A DNA stretch of 64,000 bases from JAGQIB01 sp041393395 (GTDB lineage: Bacteria > ARS69): contig JAWKKG010000002.1 of assembly GCA_041393395.1 (NCBI GenBank), positions 744,001 to 808,000 on the forward strand. The letters run 5' to 3'. Position numbers and translations under genes: made by a program. How positions within the stretch are numbered: the stretch's first letter is position 1; each line of letters opens with the position of its first letter. A model generated the notes under the pieces. That model was not told the origin of the DNA, made no database searches, and saw only the letters and a program-made list of their open reading frames with translations. Positions 28,744-38,956 of this stretch are shown here, piece after piece.

Positions 28744-28752
28744 CGCCGGATA

Positions 28753-30237
28753 CTAGGCGCCCGCGCCCGGTCCGCCAACGTCGTCGGCGCCCGGGGTGTC
28801 GTTCTCCGGAGCGGCCGGCGGCCGGATCGCGTCGCGCAGCTCGCGGAAGTCGGACAGGCGCACGCCCCCCAGGATCCACAGCAGCGCCGGGTAGCCCACG
28901 GCGCCGGCGGCGAACGCCACGGCGCGCCAGGTTCCGCCGACCATCGTCGGCGCGAACGCGACTGCGCCGGCAAGCACGGCCGGCCCGAGCGACGCGAGCG
29001 TCTGGCGGGTCAGCGGACGAGCGGCCCGAGGGCCGAACCCCGCGAGGATCCGGATCGCGTAGGCGATCAGCGTGGCGATCGCGGCACCGCGCGCTCCGAG
29101 GGGCGGGATCAGCACGAGGTTCAGCGCCACGTTCGCTCCGGCCGCACACGCGAGTAGCCCGAGGTTGAGGCGCTCTCGGCCCGTCGCGAGGAGGCGGGCC
29201 GTGATCACGATGTCCGCGTACACCAGGACCTCGCTCAGTGCGAGCCAGGGGAGCACGTCGGCGCTCGCGCTCCAGTCGCGACCGAAGAGCATGCGCACGA
29301 GCGGCCCGGCGAACGCGATCTGCACCGCGACCACCGGAACCACGACGGCCACCAGCACCCGCAGGCTCTCGCGGAACAGACGCTCGACCCGCGCTTCCTC
29401 GCCGCGCCGCTCCGCGAACAGGGGGAACACGGAAGTCATCAGGAGAATCGCGAGCAGATTCGCGACCTCGACGACGCGGGTCGGCGCCGCGTACACGCCG
29501 ACCTCGTGCGAGTCCCGGAGGTACTCGAGCATCAGAACGTCCACCCGGGCCAGGACGACGTTCACGATCAGCACCGCGACGAACGGCAGACTCGTCCGGG
29601 CGAGCGCTCCGAGGCGCGCGGGATCCGGCCGCAGCCGGATCGCGGCCCGCCGGTGACTCGCGATCGCGAGGAGTACGAGGAACGGGAGCGGCGAGAGCGA
29701 CTGCGCGGCCACCGCGCCCTCCACCCCCAGGCGGCGGAGCGGGCCGGCCACGAGCCCGAGGTGGACCGCTTCGGCCAGCACCGCGAGCAGCGTGGGGATC
29801 CCCATGGCGAGGTCGATCCGGAACGGCACCTCGAGCGCGGACCGGAGCGAGGCGCGGCGGGCCGACGTCAGCAGCACGAGGCCGGCGAGCGCGGCCAGCG
29901 GGAACGTCGCCTCGGGGGTGAACACGCGGAACGCCCAGGCGGCAACCGGGATCGTGATCGCGGCGAGGAGGAACCGGAGGATCAGGGCGTCGCCGACCCG
30001 CTGCCCGGTGGACTCGCGATCGCGCGCGGCCTCCCGCGCGGTGAGCGAGTCCAGCCCCGCGTCCGTGAAGACCTCGAAGAACGCGATCCAGGCGAACACG
30101 AGCGAGTAGCGCCCGAAGCCCGCCGGCCCCAGCGTGCGGGTGAGCACCGCGTAGGAGAACAGGACCAGCAGCTTGGAGCCGATCGTCCCCGAGAGGAGGA
30201 CGGCGGAGTTCCGCAGAACGGACGAGACGGCAGACAT
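28753..30237 (-). CDS. Flippase / polysaccharide biosynthesis (Wzx-like) membrane protein
   Basis: 494 residues with about 12-14 predicted spans. The N-terminal RNSAVLLSGTIGSKLLVLFS, RTLGPAGFGRYSL and the later VGVYAAPTRVVEVANLL are hallmarks of the MOP-superfamily polysaccharide transporter group, which move undecaprenyl-linked glycans across the inner membrane. A hydrophilic C-terminal tail of about 30 residues (PAAPENDTPGADD) lies outside the membrane part. No glycosyltransferases are linked, so it may be a stand-alone flippase. Confidence 0.9.
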   Translation of the reverse strand: MSAVSSVLRNSAVLLSGTIGSKLLVLFSYAVLTRTLGPAGFGRYSLVFAWIAFFEVFTDAGLDSLTAREAARDRESTGQRVGDALILRFLLAAITIPVAAWAFRVFTPEATFPLAALAGLVLLTSARRASLRSALEVPFRIDLAMGIPTLLAVLAEAVHLGLVAGPLRRLGVEGAVAAQSLSPLPFLVLLAIASHRRAAIRLRPDPARLGALARTSLPFVAVLIVNVVLARVDVLMLEYLRDSHEVGVYAAPTRVVEVANLLAILLMTSVFPLFAERRGEEARVERLFRESLRVLVAVVVPVVAVQIAFAGPLVRMLFGRDWSASADVLPWLALSEVLVYADIVITARLLATGRERLNLGLLACAAGANVALNLVLIPPLGARGAAIATLIAYAIRILAGFGPRAARPLTRQTLASLGPAVLAGAVAFAPTMVGGTWRAVAFAAGAVGYPALLWILGGVRLSDFRELRDAIRPPAAPENDTPGADDVGGPGAGA

Positions 30238-30381
30238 GGGGGCGCACCGTAGCATCCGATCTCGTGCCCGGAAAGTCGGGAGCCGCGAGGGCGGGATGGA
30301 ACGCCGGGAGACGGGACGCGGTCCCGCCGAACGAGTAGACTCCCCCGGAACTGCGCGGGTCTCGACGCCGGGGGCGAATCG

Positions 30382-33300
30382 ATGGAGAAAGACGTGGTGG
30401 TGCGGGGTCGCTTCCCCGCGGTGGACCTGCTCGGTCCCGCGCCGGCCCGCCGGAGCGAGGCCGAGATCCGGGACTTCCTGGCCGAGCGCGTCCTCGTGCT
30501 CGACGGCGCCACCGGGACCGGCCTGCAGGACCGGAACCTCACGGCCGAAGATTTCGGCGGCGACGCCCTGGACGGCTGCAACGAGAACCTCGTGCGAACC
30601 CGCCCGGACGTCGTCTCCGACCTGCACGCGAGCTACTTCGACGCCGGCGCCGACATGGTGGAGACGAACACGTTCGGCGGCACGCCGATCGTCCTCGCCG
30701 AGTACGATCTCGCGCCGCTCGCGCGCGAGCTGAACCGCACCGCGGCCGAGATCGCGAAGCGGACCGCCGCCGTGTGGTCGACCGCGGATCGCCCGCGTTT
30801 CGTGGCCGGCTCCGTGGGGCCCACCACGAAGGCGATCAGCGTGACCGGGGGCATCACGTTTCCCGAACTCGTGGCGGCGTTCCGGGAGCAGATGATCGGT
30901 CTCGTCGAGGGCGGCGTGGACACGTTGCTCATCGAGACGCAGCAGGACACGCGCAACGCGAAGGCCGCCCTCATTGCGGCGGAGGAGGCATTCGCCGCGT
31001 GCGGCGTTCGCGTGCCGGTGATGATGTCGTGCACGATCGAGCCCACGGGGACCATGCTCGGCGGGCAGGGGGTGGAGGCGTTCTGGACGAGCGTGTCGCA
31101 CTTCCCGCTGCTCTCGGTGGGTCTCAACTGCGCGACCGGTCCCGCGTTCATGACCGATCATCTGAGGAGCCTGTCCGCGCTCGCTTCGTGCTTCACGTCG
31201 TGCGTGCCGAACGCGGGACTTCCGAACGAGGACGGCGAGTACGACGAGACGCCGCGGTCCATGGCGGAGGTTCTCGCGCGGTTCGCGGAGCACGGGTGGT
31301 TGAACGTCGTGGGCGGCTGCTGCGGTACGCGACCGGATCACATCCGCGCGTTCGCCGAGATCGCGGGAACGTGGAAGCCGCGGGTGCCGAAGACGCGCCG
31401 CCGGAGCCTCGTGAGCGGAATCGACTTCCTCGAGATCGACGAGGACGTGCGACCGGTGCAGGTCGGCGAGCGGACGAACGTCATCGGTTCGCGTCGCTTC
31501 AAGAAGCTGATCTGCGAGGAGCGCTTCGAGGAGGCGGCCGAGATTGCGCGTCGCCAGGTGCGCGGCGGAGCGCAGATCGTCGACGTCAACCTGCAGAACC
31601 CGGACCGCGACGAGCTGGCCGACGTACGTCGCTTCTTCGACGCGCTCGTGCGCATGGTCAAGGTCCCGATCATGATCGACTCCACGGACGCCGACTCGAT
31701 CGAGCTCGCGCTCACGTACTGCCAGGGCAAGGCGATCGTGAACTCGATCAATCTGGAAGACGGCGAGGAGCGATTCGAGCGCGTGTGTCCGCTCCTCCGG
31801 AAGTTCGGCGCCGCGGTCGTCGTCGGCACGATCGACGAGGACCCGGTGCAGGGAATGGGGGTCACGCGGGAGCGGAAGCTCGAGATCGCGCGGCGGAGCT
31901 ACGCGCTGCTGACCGGCAAGTACGGACTCCGCCCGGAAGATCTGATCTGGGATCCGCTCGTATTCCCGGTCGGTACCGGTGATGCCCAGTACGTGGGGAG
32001 CGCCGAGGAGACGCTCGCCGCGATCCCGCTCCTCAGGTCCGAGTTCCCGGGCACGCGGACGATCCTCGGGGTGTCGAACGTCAGCTTCGGGTTGCCGCCG
32101 GCCGGACGCGAGGTGCTGAACTCCGTGTACCTGTACCTGGCCACGAAGGCGGGACTCGATTACGCGATCGTCAACACGGAGAAGCTCGAGCGCTACAACC
32201 GCATTCCCGAGGACGAGGTGCGGCTGGCCGAGGATCTGCTGTTCGCCCGCGGCGACGATCCGGTCGGCGCGTTCGCGGCGCACTTCCGCGGTCGCGCGCA
32301 CGCCCACGTCGCGGACGATCGCGCGGACCTTCCGCTCGACGAGCGGCTCGCGCGCTACATCGTGGAAGGATCGAAGGACGGACTCGTGGAGGATCTCGAG
32401 CGCAAGCGGGCCGAGGGAACCCCGCCGCTCGAGATCATCAACGGACCGCTGATGGGCGGGATGGCCGAGGTCGGACGCCTGTTCAACGACAATCAGCTCA
32501 TCGTGGCCGAGGTGCTGCAGAGCGCCGAGGCGATGAAGGCCGCCGTGTCGCATCTCGAGCAGTACCTGGAGAAGAGCGAGACGACGGCCAAGGGCAAGAT
32601 CCTGCTCGCCACCGTGAAGGGCGACGTCCACGACATCGGCAAGAACCTCGTGGAGATCGTGCTCTCGAACAACGGCTACGAGGTGGTCAATCTCGGGATC
32701 AAGATCCCGCCGGAGACGTTGATCGAGGCGTGCCGAGAGCACGAGCCGGACATCGTGGGACTCTCGGGACTTCTCGTGAAGAGCGCGCAGATGATGGTGG
32801 CCACGGCCGAGGATCTGTCCCGCGCCGGTGTGACGCCGCCGCTGCTCGTGGGCGGCGCCGCGCTCTCCAAGAACTTCACGCTCACCCGCATCGCGCCCGC
32901 GTACGACGGAGAGGTCTTCTACGCGAAGGACGCGATGGCCGGTCTTGCGCTGGCCGATCGCGTGCGCGGGGCGAAGGGCGGACTGGACGCGCTCGTGGCC
33001 GAGACGCGCGAGGAGCGTCGAGTGGCGGAGGCGCGGGCCGGCCGTGGTCCGCGAGAGGACTACGACCCCGGCGACGCGCGGAGTCCCGAGATCCCGCCGG
33101 TCGCGGAGGCGCCGCCCCCGCCCGACCTCGACCGGCACACCGAGATGCGCCCGGTGGCCGAGATCTGGTCCTGGATCAATCCGAATGCGCTCTACGGCCG
33201 GCACCTCGGCTTCCGCGGTCGCTTCGCGGAAGCGCTCGCCGCGGGCGATCCGAAGGCGCGGGAGCTCGAGGACGTCGTGGCGTCGCTGCGGCGAGAGGCG

Positions 33301-33936
33301 GAGTCGGGGCGACTGCGGGCGCGCGCGGTCTGGCGGTGGTTCCGCGCCGAGGCGCGAGGGAACACGATCCGGCTCTTCGCCCCGGACGGCGCGCCGCGGG
33401 ACTTCGACTTCCGGCGTCAGCGTCGTCCGTCCGGCGTCTGTCTCTCGGACTGGGTTCGTGAGGCGGGGAGCGGCCCCGACTGGGTCGCGATGTTCGTGAC
33501 GACGGCGGGCGAGGGAGTCCGCGCCTGGGCCGAGGAGCTGAAGCACGCGGGCGAGTACCTTCGCAGTCACGCGTTGCAGGCGCTCGCGCTCGAGACCGCC
33601 GAGGCGTACGCCGAGCTGTTGCACGCCGATCTTCGCGCGGCCTGGGGGTTTCCCGACCCCGCGGATCTCTCGATGGCCGAGCGCTTCCGGACCCGTTATC
33701 GCGGGCGCCGGGTTTCGTTCGGTTACCCGGCGTGTCCGGATCTCGAGCACCAGGCGCTCCTGTGGGAGTTGCTCCGTCCGGAGGAGATCGGGGTGGAGCT
33801 CACCGACGGGTTCATGATGGACCCCGAAGCTTCCGTTTCGGCGATGGTGTTCCACCACCCGCACGCGAGCTATTTCGCGATTCAGGACCGACCCGCCGGC
33901 GAGGGCGCCGGCGATCCGGCGGAGGAGAACCGATGA
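30382..33936 (+). CDS. metH: Methionine synthase, cobalamin-dependent
   Basis: 1184 residues, full length for MetH. Order: homocysteine S-methyltransferase domain with zinc ligands C250 (LNCATG) and C313/C314 (GGCCGT); pterin-binding domain starting at GERTNVIGSR; cobalamin cap; B12-binding domain with GDVHDIGKN (axial ligand H750); and the reactivation/SAM-binding domain (about 900-1184, ending with HPHASYFAI). Methylates homocysteine using methyltetrahydrofolate. ATG start; the stop overlaps trpS by 4 bp. The 144-bp region upstream shows no B12-box or SAH/SAM riboswitch that I recognise. Confidence 0.98.
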   Translation: MEKDVVVRGRFPAVDLLGPAPARRSEAEIRDFLAERVLVLDGATGTGLQDRNLTAEDFGGDALDGCNENLVRTRPDVVSDLHASYFDAGADMVETNTFGGTPIVLAEYDLAPLARELNRTAAEIAKRTAAVWSTADRPRFVAGSVGPTTKAISVTGGITFPELVAAFREQMIGLVEGGVDTLLIETQQDTRNAKAALIAAEEAFAACGVRVPVMMSCTIEPTGTMLGGQGVEAFWTSVSHFPLLSVGLNCATGPAFMTDHLRSLSALASCFTSCVPNAGLPNEDGEYDETPRSMAEVLARFAEHGWLNVVGGCCGTRPDHIRAFAEIAGTWKPRVPKTRRRSLVSGIDFLEIDEDVRPVQVGERTNVIGSRRFKKLICEERFEEAAEIARRQVRGGAQIVDVNLQNPDRDELADVRRFFDALVRMVKVPIMIDSTDADSIELALTYCQGKAIVNSINLEDGEERFERVCPLLRKFGAAVVVGTIDEDPVQGMGVTRERKLEIARRSYALLTGKYGLRPEDLIWDPLVFPVGTGDAQYVGSAEETLAAIPLLRSEFPGTRTILGVSNVSFGLPPAGREVLNSVYLYLATKAGLDYAIVNTEKLERYNRIPEDEVRLAEDLLFARGDDPVGAFAAHFRGRAHAHVADDRADLPLDERLARYIVEGSKDGLVEDLERKRAEGTPPLEIINGPLMGGMAEVGRLFNDNQLIVAEVLQSAEAMKAAVSHLEQYLEKSETTAKGKILLATVKGDVHDIGKNLVEIVLSNNGYEVVNLGIKIPPETLIEACREHEPDIVGLSGLLVKSAQMMVATAEDLSRAGVTPPLLVGGAALSKNFTLTRIAPAYDGEVFYAKDAMAGLALADRVRGAKGGLDALVAETREERRVAEARAGRGPREDYDPGDARSPEIPPVAEAPPPPDLDRHTEMRPVAEIWSWINPNALYGRHLGFRGRFAEALAAGDPKARELEDVVASLRREAESGRLRARAVWRWFRAEARGNTIRLFAPDGAPRDFDFRRQRRPSGVCLSDWVREAGSGPDWVAMFVTTAGEGVRAWAEELKHAGEYLRSHALQALALETAEAYAELLHADLRAAWGFPDPADLSMAERFRTRYRGRRVSFGYPACPDLEHQALLWELLRPEEIGVELTDGFMMDPEASVSAMVFHHPHASYFAIQDRPAGEGAGDPAEENR

Positions 33937-34925
33937 GGGTACTTTCGGGGAATCAGCCCTCGGGGGCGTTGCACCTCGGGAACTGGTTCGGGGCGATTCG
34001 GCAGTTCCTGGCGCTGCAGGAGGAGCACACCTGCTTCTTCTTCATCGCGAGCTACCACGCCCTCACCACGCAACGGGATCCGGCGATCGTGCGGGAAAAC
34101 ATCCGCGACGTGGCGGCGAGCTACCTGGCGCTCGGCCTCGACCCGGCGCGGAGCGTGCTGTTCGATCAGTCCGACCTGCCCGAGCACCACGAGATCGCCT
34201 GGTTCCTCACGTGTCTCACGCCGGTCGGCATGCTCCAGCGCGCGCACAGCTACAAGGACAAGGTCGCGCGCGGGCTCGACGCCTCGCACGGCCTGTTCGC
34301 GTATCCCGTGCTGATGGCCGCCGACATCCTCGCGTACGACGCGGATCTCGTCCCGGTGGGCAAGGACCAGAAGCAGCACGTGGAGATCGCGCGCGACCTC
34401 GCCACCCGCGTCAACAACGAGTGGGGCGATCTCCTGCGCTTGCCCGAGCCGTACACGCTCGACGAGTCCGCGGTGGTGCCCGGTATCGACGGCGAGAAGA
34501 TGTCGAAGAGCTACGACAACACGATCGGTCTGTTCCTGCCGCCGAAAGCGCTGAAGAAACGGGTCATGTCGATCGTGACCGACTCCACGCCCGTGGAGGA
34601 TCCGAAGGACCCGGACAAGGACACCGTGTTCGCGCTGTATCGACTGTTCGCCTCTCCCGCGGAGACGGAGGAGATGGCGCGGCTCTACCGTGAAGGTGGC
34701 TACGGCTACGGGGACGCGAAGAAGGCGCTCCTCGAGAAGGTCGAGGCGCTCGTGGGGCCGGCCCGCGACAAGCGGGACGACTGGCTGGCCCGTCCGGATG
34801 ATCTGGAAGACGTGCTCGCCGACGGCGCCCGCCGTGCCCGTGAGGTCGCCCGCCCCGTGCTGGAGCGACTTCGGACGGCTGTGGGCTTCCCGCCGCGCCC
34901 GCGGGGGGCGGCCGCCGGACGCTAG
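33933..34925 (+). CDS. trpS: Tryptophan--tRNA ligase
   Basis: 330 residues. Class I synthetase: the HIGH-type motif is LHLGNWFGA (residues 16-24) right after SGNQPSG, and KMSKS is at 189-193. DASHGLFAYPVLMAADIL and PVGKDQKQHVEIARD are the tryptophan/ATP-site segments typical of TrpRS. The ATG overlaps the metH stop (ATGA); the frame is open further upstream but inside metH. The coupling of metH with trpS has no obvious metabolic logic. Confidence 0.97.
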   Translation: MRVLSGNQPSGALHLGNWFGAIRQFLALQEEHTCFFFIASYHALTTQRDPAIVRENIRDVAASYLALGLDPARSVLFDQSDLPEHHEIAWFLTCLTPVGMLQRAHSYKDKVARGLDASHGLFAYPVLMAADILAYDADLVPVGKDQKQHVEIARDLATRVNNEWGDLLRLPEPYTLDESAVVPGIDGEKMSKSYDNTIGLFLPPKALKKRVMSIVTDSTPVEDPKDPDKDTVFALYRLFASPAETEEMARLYREGGYGYGDAKKALLEKVEALVGPARDKRDDWLARPDDLEDVLADGARRAREVARPVLERLRTAVGFPPRPRGAAAGR

Positions 34926-35034
34926 CATTCCTCGCGCGTGTCAAAGTAGCGGCGACCGGTTTCGCTTCCGCGTGGCGTCTGGTAGGATGCTTGGAATCGA
35001 TCGAGCACCTCTTCTCGCCGTCCTTCGAGGATCG

Positions 35035-37344
35035 ATGCTGCCGATGTCCGGATCTCCGCGTGTGCCGGGCCGAACGAGTCGTTCCGTTCCGGAGCGTCTC
35101 CGAGCCGTCACCGCTCTCCTGTCTACTTCGCGTGTCGCTCCGGCGCCGATTCGCGTGGCCCTGCTCGGGGCGGCGCTGGCCGGTGCGGCGATCCCGTCCG
35201 TCGGTCGGGCGGCGTTCGTCGACGTCACCGCGACCGACACCGGGCCGGCACTGGTCGGCGTGACCTACGGCCTCGGCTGGCGGGATTTCGATCTCGACGG
35301 AGATCCCGATGCGTTCGTCTGCCGCCACTACCTGCGCCCGGTCGTGTTCCGGAACGGGGGCGACGGGACGATCGCGTACCCGTTCTTCCCGCAGTTGTTC
35401 GACTCGCCCGACGATCACCACGGCGGACTCATCGCGGACTTCGATCAGGACGGGGACCCGGACATCTATCTCACCGGGGGCGCGGACGCCGGTGCGAGCA
35501 CCGTGCCCAAGAAGATGTACCGCAACGACGGCAACTTCCAGTTCCGGGACGTGGCGCCCGCGTGGGGGCTCGCCGATTCACTCGCTCGGGGCCGCGCCTC
35601 CTCGGCGATGGACGTCGACGCCGACGGCGACGTGGACCTCTTCATCGCGAAGGCGTCGCGGGTCGCGTCGCCGAACTCGCTGTTCCTGAACGACGGGAAC
35701 CAGAACTTCACCGACGTCGCGGCGGCGGCGGGCGTCGCCGACGATTTCGGGTGCGTCGGCGGCATCTGGGCCGACTACGATCGCGATGGCGATCCGGATC
35801 TCCTGATCGGGGGCGAGGAGGAGTTCACGTTCGAGACGCGCCTCTACCGCAACGACGGTTCGCTGACGTTCACGAACGTCACGTCGACCGCGCTGCCGGG
35901 GATCGGTCAGATCGCGGCGGCCGCGTTCGGCGACTACGACAACGACGGGGACCTCGATCTCGCGGCCGGCCTCGGCGATCGTGGCCTGTTCGACGGCATG
36001 CTGTGGAGCGCCGATTCGCTGTACTTCTTCTTCAACACGCAGCACGGCGACAACGGCCTCGACGGGATCGCCTTCACGCAGACGGGCGACAGCGCGACAT
36101 ACAACCTCGCGCTCGACGGCTTCTTCCAGCCGGACTCGATCTGGATCTCGGAGGCCGCCTTCCACCCGCAGTTCAGTCCGTTCACGCTCCCGTTCGAGAT
36201 CTTCAACGCGCCTCCGTTCGATCCCGGCGTCTCGACCGGGTTCTACCTCTGGACGAGTCCGTCCCTGCAGACCTGGCAGATGCGATGCAGCGCGCCCCCG
36301 GAGGGTCAGACCAGCTTCGCCGGAGTGATCCGGACGAACGGCACGATCACGGCGGCGTCGCTGGTCGGGTCCGAACCGTTCACGCAGGGTCCGCGCGGAA
36401 CGCGACTGTGGAGGAACGACGGCGGCGTGTTCACGGACGTGACGATCGCCGCGGGCATCACCGACACGACGAACGTCCACCAGCTCGTCTGGGTCGATCT
36501 CGATCAGGACGGACGGCTGGATCTCTACGCGCTGAACAAGGGAGACACGGCGAACCTGAACCTCCCGGACGTCTTCTACCGGAATCTCGGGGGGGGAGTC
36601 TTCGTGGACGCGACCGCGGCCATGAATCTCGCGGGGCCGAGTCTCGGCCTCGGGGACGCCTGCGCGTTCGAAGACTACGATCTGGATCAGGATCTCGATC
36701 TGATGCTCACGTGCGGCACCGGCCCGCGCTTCATCGCCGGCATGGACCGACTGCGGGTCTACCGGAACGACGGACCGACGGGAAACGCGTTGCGGGTCCG
36801 CCTGCAGGGCGTGTACTCGACCCGCGACGGCTACGGCGCGTGGGTCACCTGCGTGTCCGGCGTCGCCGGCCGTCAGGTGCGCTATGTCACCGGCAACAAC
36901 TGGCGCGGCCAGCAGGAGATGCTCGACTCCTGGTTCGGTCTCGGGCCGGACGCCGTGGCCGACACGGTGCGTGTCGAGTGGCCTTCGGGGGCGATCAACG
37001 TGCTGACGGATGTCTCCGCCGGCGAGATCTCCGTCGTGGAGAATCACCCGCTGACCGAGGCGCCGGTCGTGACTCCCGCCCTGGGGTTCTCGATTCGCGG
37101 ATTCCCGAACCCGGGCACGGAGGAGATCCGGTTCCGGGTGCGCGCGCGCGCCGAGCGACCGGCCGACGTCGCCATCTACGATCCCGCCGGGCGCCGCGTC
37201 CGGACCGGGACGCTCGCGCCCGGCGAGGACGAGTTCCCCTGGGACCTGCGTGACGGGAACGGACTGCGCGTGGGCTCCGGCGTGTACTTCGCGCGCGTTC
37301 GCGAGGACGGCCGCACCGCGAGCACGCGGGTCGTCGTTCGCTGA
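35035..37344 (+). CDS. Secreted VCBS/FG-GAP repeat and ASPIC/UnbV protein with FlgD-like C-terminus
   Basis: About 769 residues. A signal/anchor region (ending SVGRAAF) is followed by seven Asp-rich calcium-type repeats spaced through the chain (DFDLDGDPDAF, DFDQDGDPDIY, DVDADGDVDLF, DYDRDGDPDLL, DYDNDGDLDLA, DLDQDGRLDLY, DYDLDQDLDLM), forming an integrin-like propeller. An ASPIC/UnbV module follows (GYGAWVTC...VRVEWPSGAINVL), then an 85-residue FlgD/type IX-style sorting module ending TRVVVR. ATG at 35035 is preferred (GAGG shortly upstream); ATG at 34987 is possible. Likely a calcium-stabilised surface protein; partner unknown. Confidence 0.85.
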   Translation: MLPMSGSPRVPGRTSRSVPERLRAVTALLSTSRVAPAPIRVALLGAALAGAAIPSVGRAAFVDVTATDTGPALVGVTYGLGWRDFDLDGDPDAFVCRHYLRPVVFRNGGDGTIAYPFFPQLFDSPDDHHGGLIADFDQDGDPDIYLTGGADAGASTVPKKMYRNDGNFQFRDVAPAWGLADSLARGRASSAMDVDADGDVDLFIAKASRVASPNSLFLNDGNQNFTDVAAAAGVADDFGCVGGIWADYDRDGDPDLLIGGEEEFTFETRLYRNDGSLTFTNVTSTALPGIGQIAAAAFGDYDNDGDLDLAAGLGDRGLFDGMLWSADSLYFFFNTQHGDNGLDGIAFTQTGDSATYNLALDGFFQPDSIWISEAAFHPQFSPFTLPFEIFNAPPFDPGVSTGFYLWTSPSLQTWQMRCSAPPEGQTSFAGVIRTNGTITAASLVGSEPFTQGPRGTRLWRNDGGVFTDVTIAAGITDTTNVHQLVWVDLDQDGRLDLYALNKGDTANLNLPDVFYRNLGGGVFVDATAAMNLAGPSLGLGDACAFEDYDLDQDLDLMLTCGTGPRFIAGMDRLRVYRNDGPTGNALRVRLQGVYSTRDGYGAWVTCVSGVAGRQVRYVTGNNWRGQQEMLDSWFGLGPDAVADTVRVEWPSGAINVLTDVSAGEISVVENHPLTEAPVVTPALGFSIRGFPNPGTEEIRFRVRARAERPADVAIYDPAGRRVRTGTLAPGEDEFPWDLRDGNGLRVGSGVYFARVREDGRTASTRVVVR

Positions 37345-37381
37345 CGAACGCCGCTCGTCTTCTCGGGCGTGAGACCGCCGA

Positions 37382-38956
37382 CTAGAACTCGTCCGCTCCG
37401 AGATCGAACTGGGTCGGCACGCTCGGGCGTCGATCCCCGTCGATGTCCTCGAGGTCCGGACCGTAGCGCGCGTCGGCGAGATTGTAGTCGCCCGCATCCT
37501 TCGCCGGGTTCGGCTCGCCGCCCGCGAGCGGATGGACGAGGTGGTAGTCGCCCTGCGGCGCGTTCACCAGGAGCTGCAGCGCGGACTGCCCGGTCAGCAG
37601 CCGGTTCAGGATCACGGACTCCGGGCCGCGGTTCGCCGAGGAGTTGATCCGCTGGTGGTTGTTGAGCTCGGACTCCGTCGAGGGGTTCCCGAGCTCCGTC
37701 GGGTTGCCCGAGAGATCGTAGTCGTCCGGATGGTTCCGGTACGGCGGGACGCCCACCGAGACCAGCAGGTTGCCCTCGAAGTACGAAGGATCCGCGTCCG
37801 GGTCCTCTTCGATCGCGGCGTAGCGCTGTCCGGAACCCTGCGTGAACAGGATGTTGCCGCCGATCGCGGGGGCGGCGCCGGAGAACATCCGCACGCAGGC
37901 GGCGGTGAGGCCGGTGCCCGCCTGCTGGATCTGCGCCGAGATCGTGTTCAGCCCGAGACGGACCGAACCCGTGGAGGCGACGCGCACGCCCGACGACACG
38001 CTGAACGCGCGACCGCCGTCGATGAAGCAGCTCGTGGCGAGCAGGGCCGAGGAATCGTCGACGCGGATGCCGGCGGTCTCCGTGTGGACGGTTCCTCCGG
38101 CGATCGGGCGCCCCCCCGAGATCCGACAACCGCGCAACGTCACGTCGGCCGTGCCCTGGATGCGGAGGCCGGTTCCGCTGACGCCGTCGCGTCCGTTCAG
38201 GTAGCAGCTCTCGAGGTGGGCGGGACTGTTCTCGATGATGCCCGCGACGTCGCCGCCGTTGCGCGCGTCGAACTCCACGAACGTGATCAAAGACGTTCCC
38301 TGGGCCGCGTTTCGGATCTGCAGCGGAGACTCGCCGGTGGGGCGGATCGTCGAGCGGAAGCGATCCGAATCCTCGAAGAACGTGGCCGGATCGAGTGCGC
38401 CCGCCACGCTGCGCGGCGCCCCGTCGATCACGAGCGGCTCGTCGTAGTCGCCACCGGCCAGGAAGATCGCGCCGCCGCCCTGCGTGCGCAGGAGCGCCTC
38501 CCCGAGGGACGCGATCGGATGGTCCGGCCCGACGCCCGTGTCGGAGTCGTCGCCGGAGAGGGGATCGACGAACACGGCGGCCGGATAGGAGACCGTGACC
38601 GTGGCTGTAGCCTCCGACGTGCCCCATTCGTTGCTCGCGAGCAGCGTGTAGGTCACGTCGCGGTGGGGACGGATCGATACGGCGCCGTCCACGACGTCGT
38701 CCAGCTCCCCGATGGCCGGCACTTCCGGCTCGTCCCGCGTGATGGCGGCCACGTCCGCGCCGTCGATGCGCCAGCGGAGACGCGTGAAGTCGCCGTGCAG
38801 GAGGGCGGGGCTCTCGGCCAGGAAGATCTCGATGCGCGGGGGCTCCTGCGGCTCGGGATCCGGGCCGGTGCCGGGGTCGGAGTCGCCGCAGCCGGAGGTC
38901 AGGACGAGGGCGAGGAGGGTCGAGAGAAGAAGAGCCGGTCTCGTCGGTGGGAGCAT
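37382..38956 (-). CDS. Lipoprotein with right-handed beta-helix and choice-of-anchor Q-type C-terminus
   Basis: About 524 residues. A lipoprotein signal peptide with lipobox LTSGC is followed by a Pro/Gly-rich linker and an Ig-like segment. A parallel beta-helix repeat region then follows (about 150-400: ESCYLNGRDGVSGTGLRI, VTLRGCRISGG, LLATSCFIDGG). The C-terminus DIDGDRRPSVPTQFDLGADEF-like pattern is that of choice-of-anchor Q proteins. ATG at 38956 is used; a GTG at 38968 is an alternative, and neither has a strong ribosome-binding site. Possibly a surface polysaccharide-binding or -cleaving protein; no catalytic residues can be assigned. Confidence 0.8.
   Translation of the reverse strand: MLPPTRPALLLSTLLALVLTSGCGDSDPGTGPDPEPQEPPRIEIFLAESPALLHGDFTRLRWRIDGADVAAITRDEPEVPAIGELDDVVDGAVSIRPHRDVTYTLLASNEWGTSEATATVTVSYPAAVFVDPLSGDDSDTGVGPDHPIASLGEALLRTQGGGAIFLAGGDYDEPLVIDGAPRSVAGALDPATFFEDSDRFRSTIRPTGESPLQIRNAAQGTSLITFVEFDARNGGDVAGIIENSPAHLESCYLNGRDGVSGTGLRIQGTADVTLRGCRISGGRPIAGGTVHTETAGIRVDDSSALLATSCFIDGGRAFSVSSGVRVASTGSVRLGLNTISAQIQQAGTGLTAACVRMFSGAAPAIGGNILFTQGSGQRYAAIEEDPDADPSYFEGNLLVSVGVPPYRNHPDDYDLSGNPTELGNPSTESELNNHQRINSSANRGPESVILNRLLTGQSALQLLVNAPQGDYHLVHPLAGGEPNPAKDAGDYNLADARYGPDLEDIDGDRRPSVPTQFDLGADEF

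Noticed and set aside
30238..30381. Cobalamin or SAH riboswitch upstream of metH
   Set aside because: No B12 box and no SAH-riboswitch core could be matched; only a small hairpin (GGGAC-GCG-GTCCC) is present.
30240..33864. Very long open frame antisense to metH, continuing from the flippase gene
   Set aside because: It is an Arg/His-rich shadow of the GC-biased metH codons without domains. The real flippase starts at 30237.
34987..35034. Upstream ATG for the VCBS protein
   Set aside because: Possible, but the sequence TAGGAT overlapping it looks like a -10 element and the ATG at 35035 has GAGG upstream.
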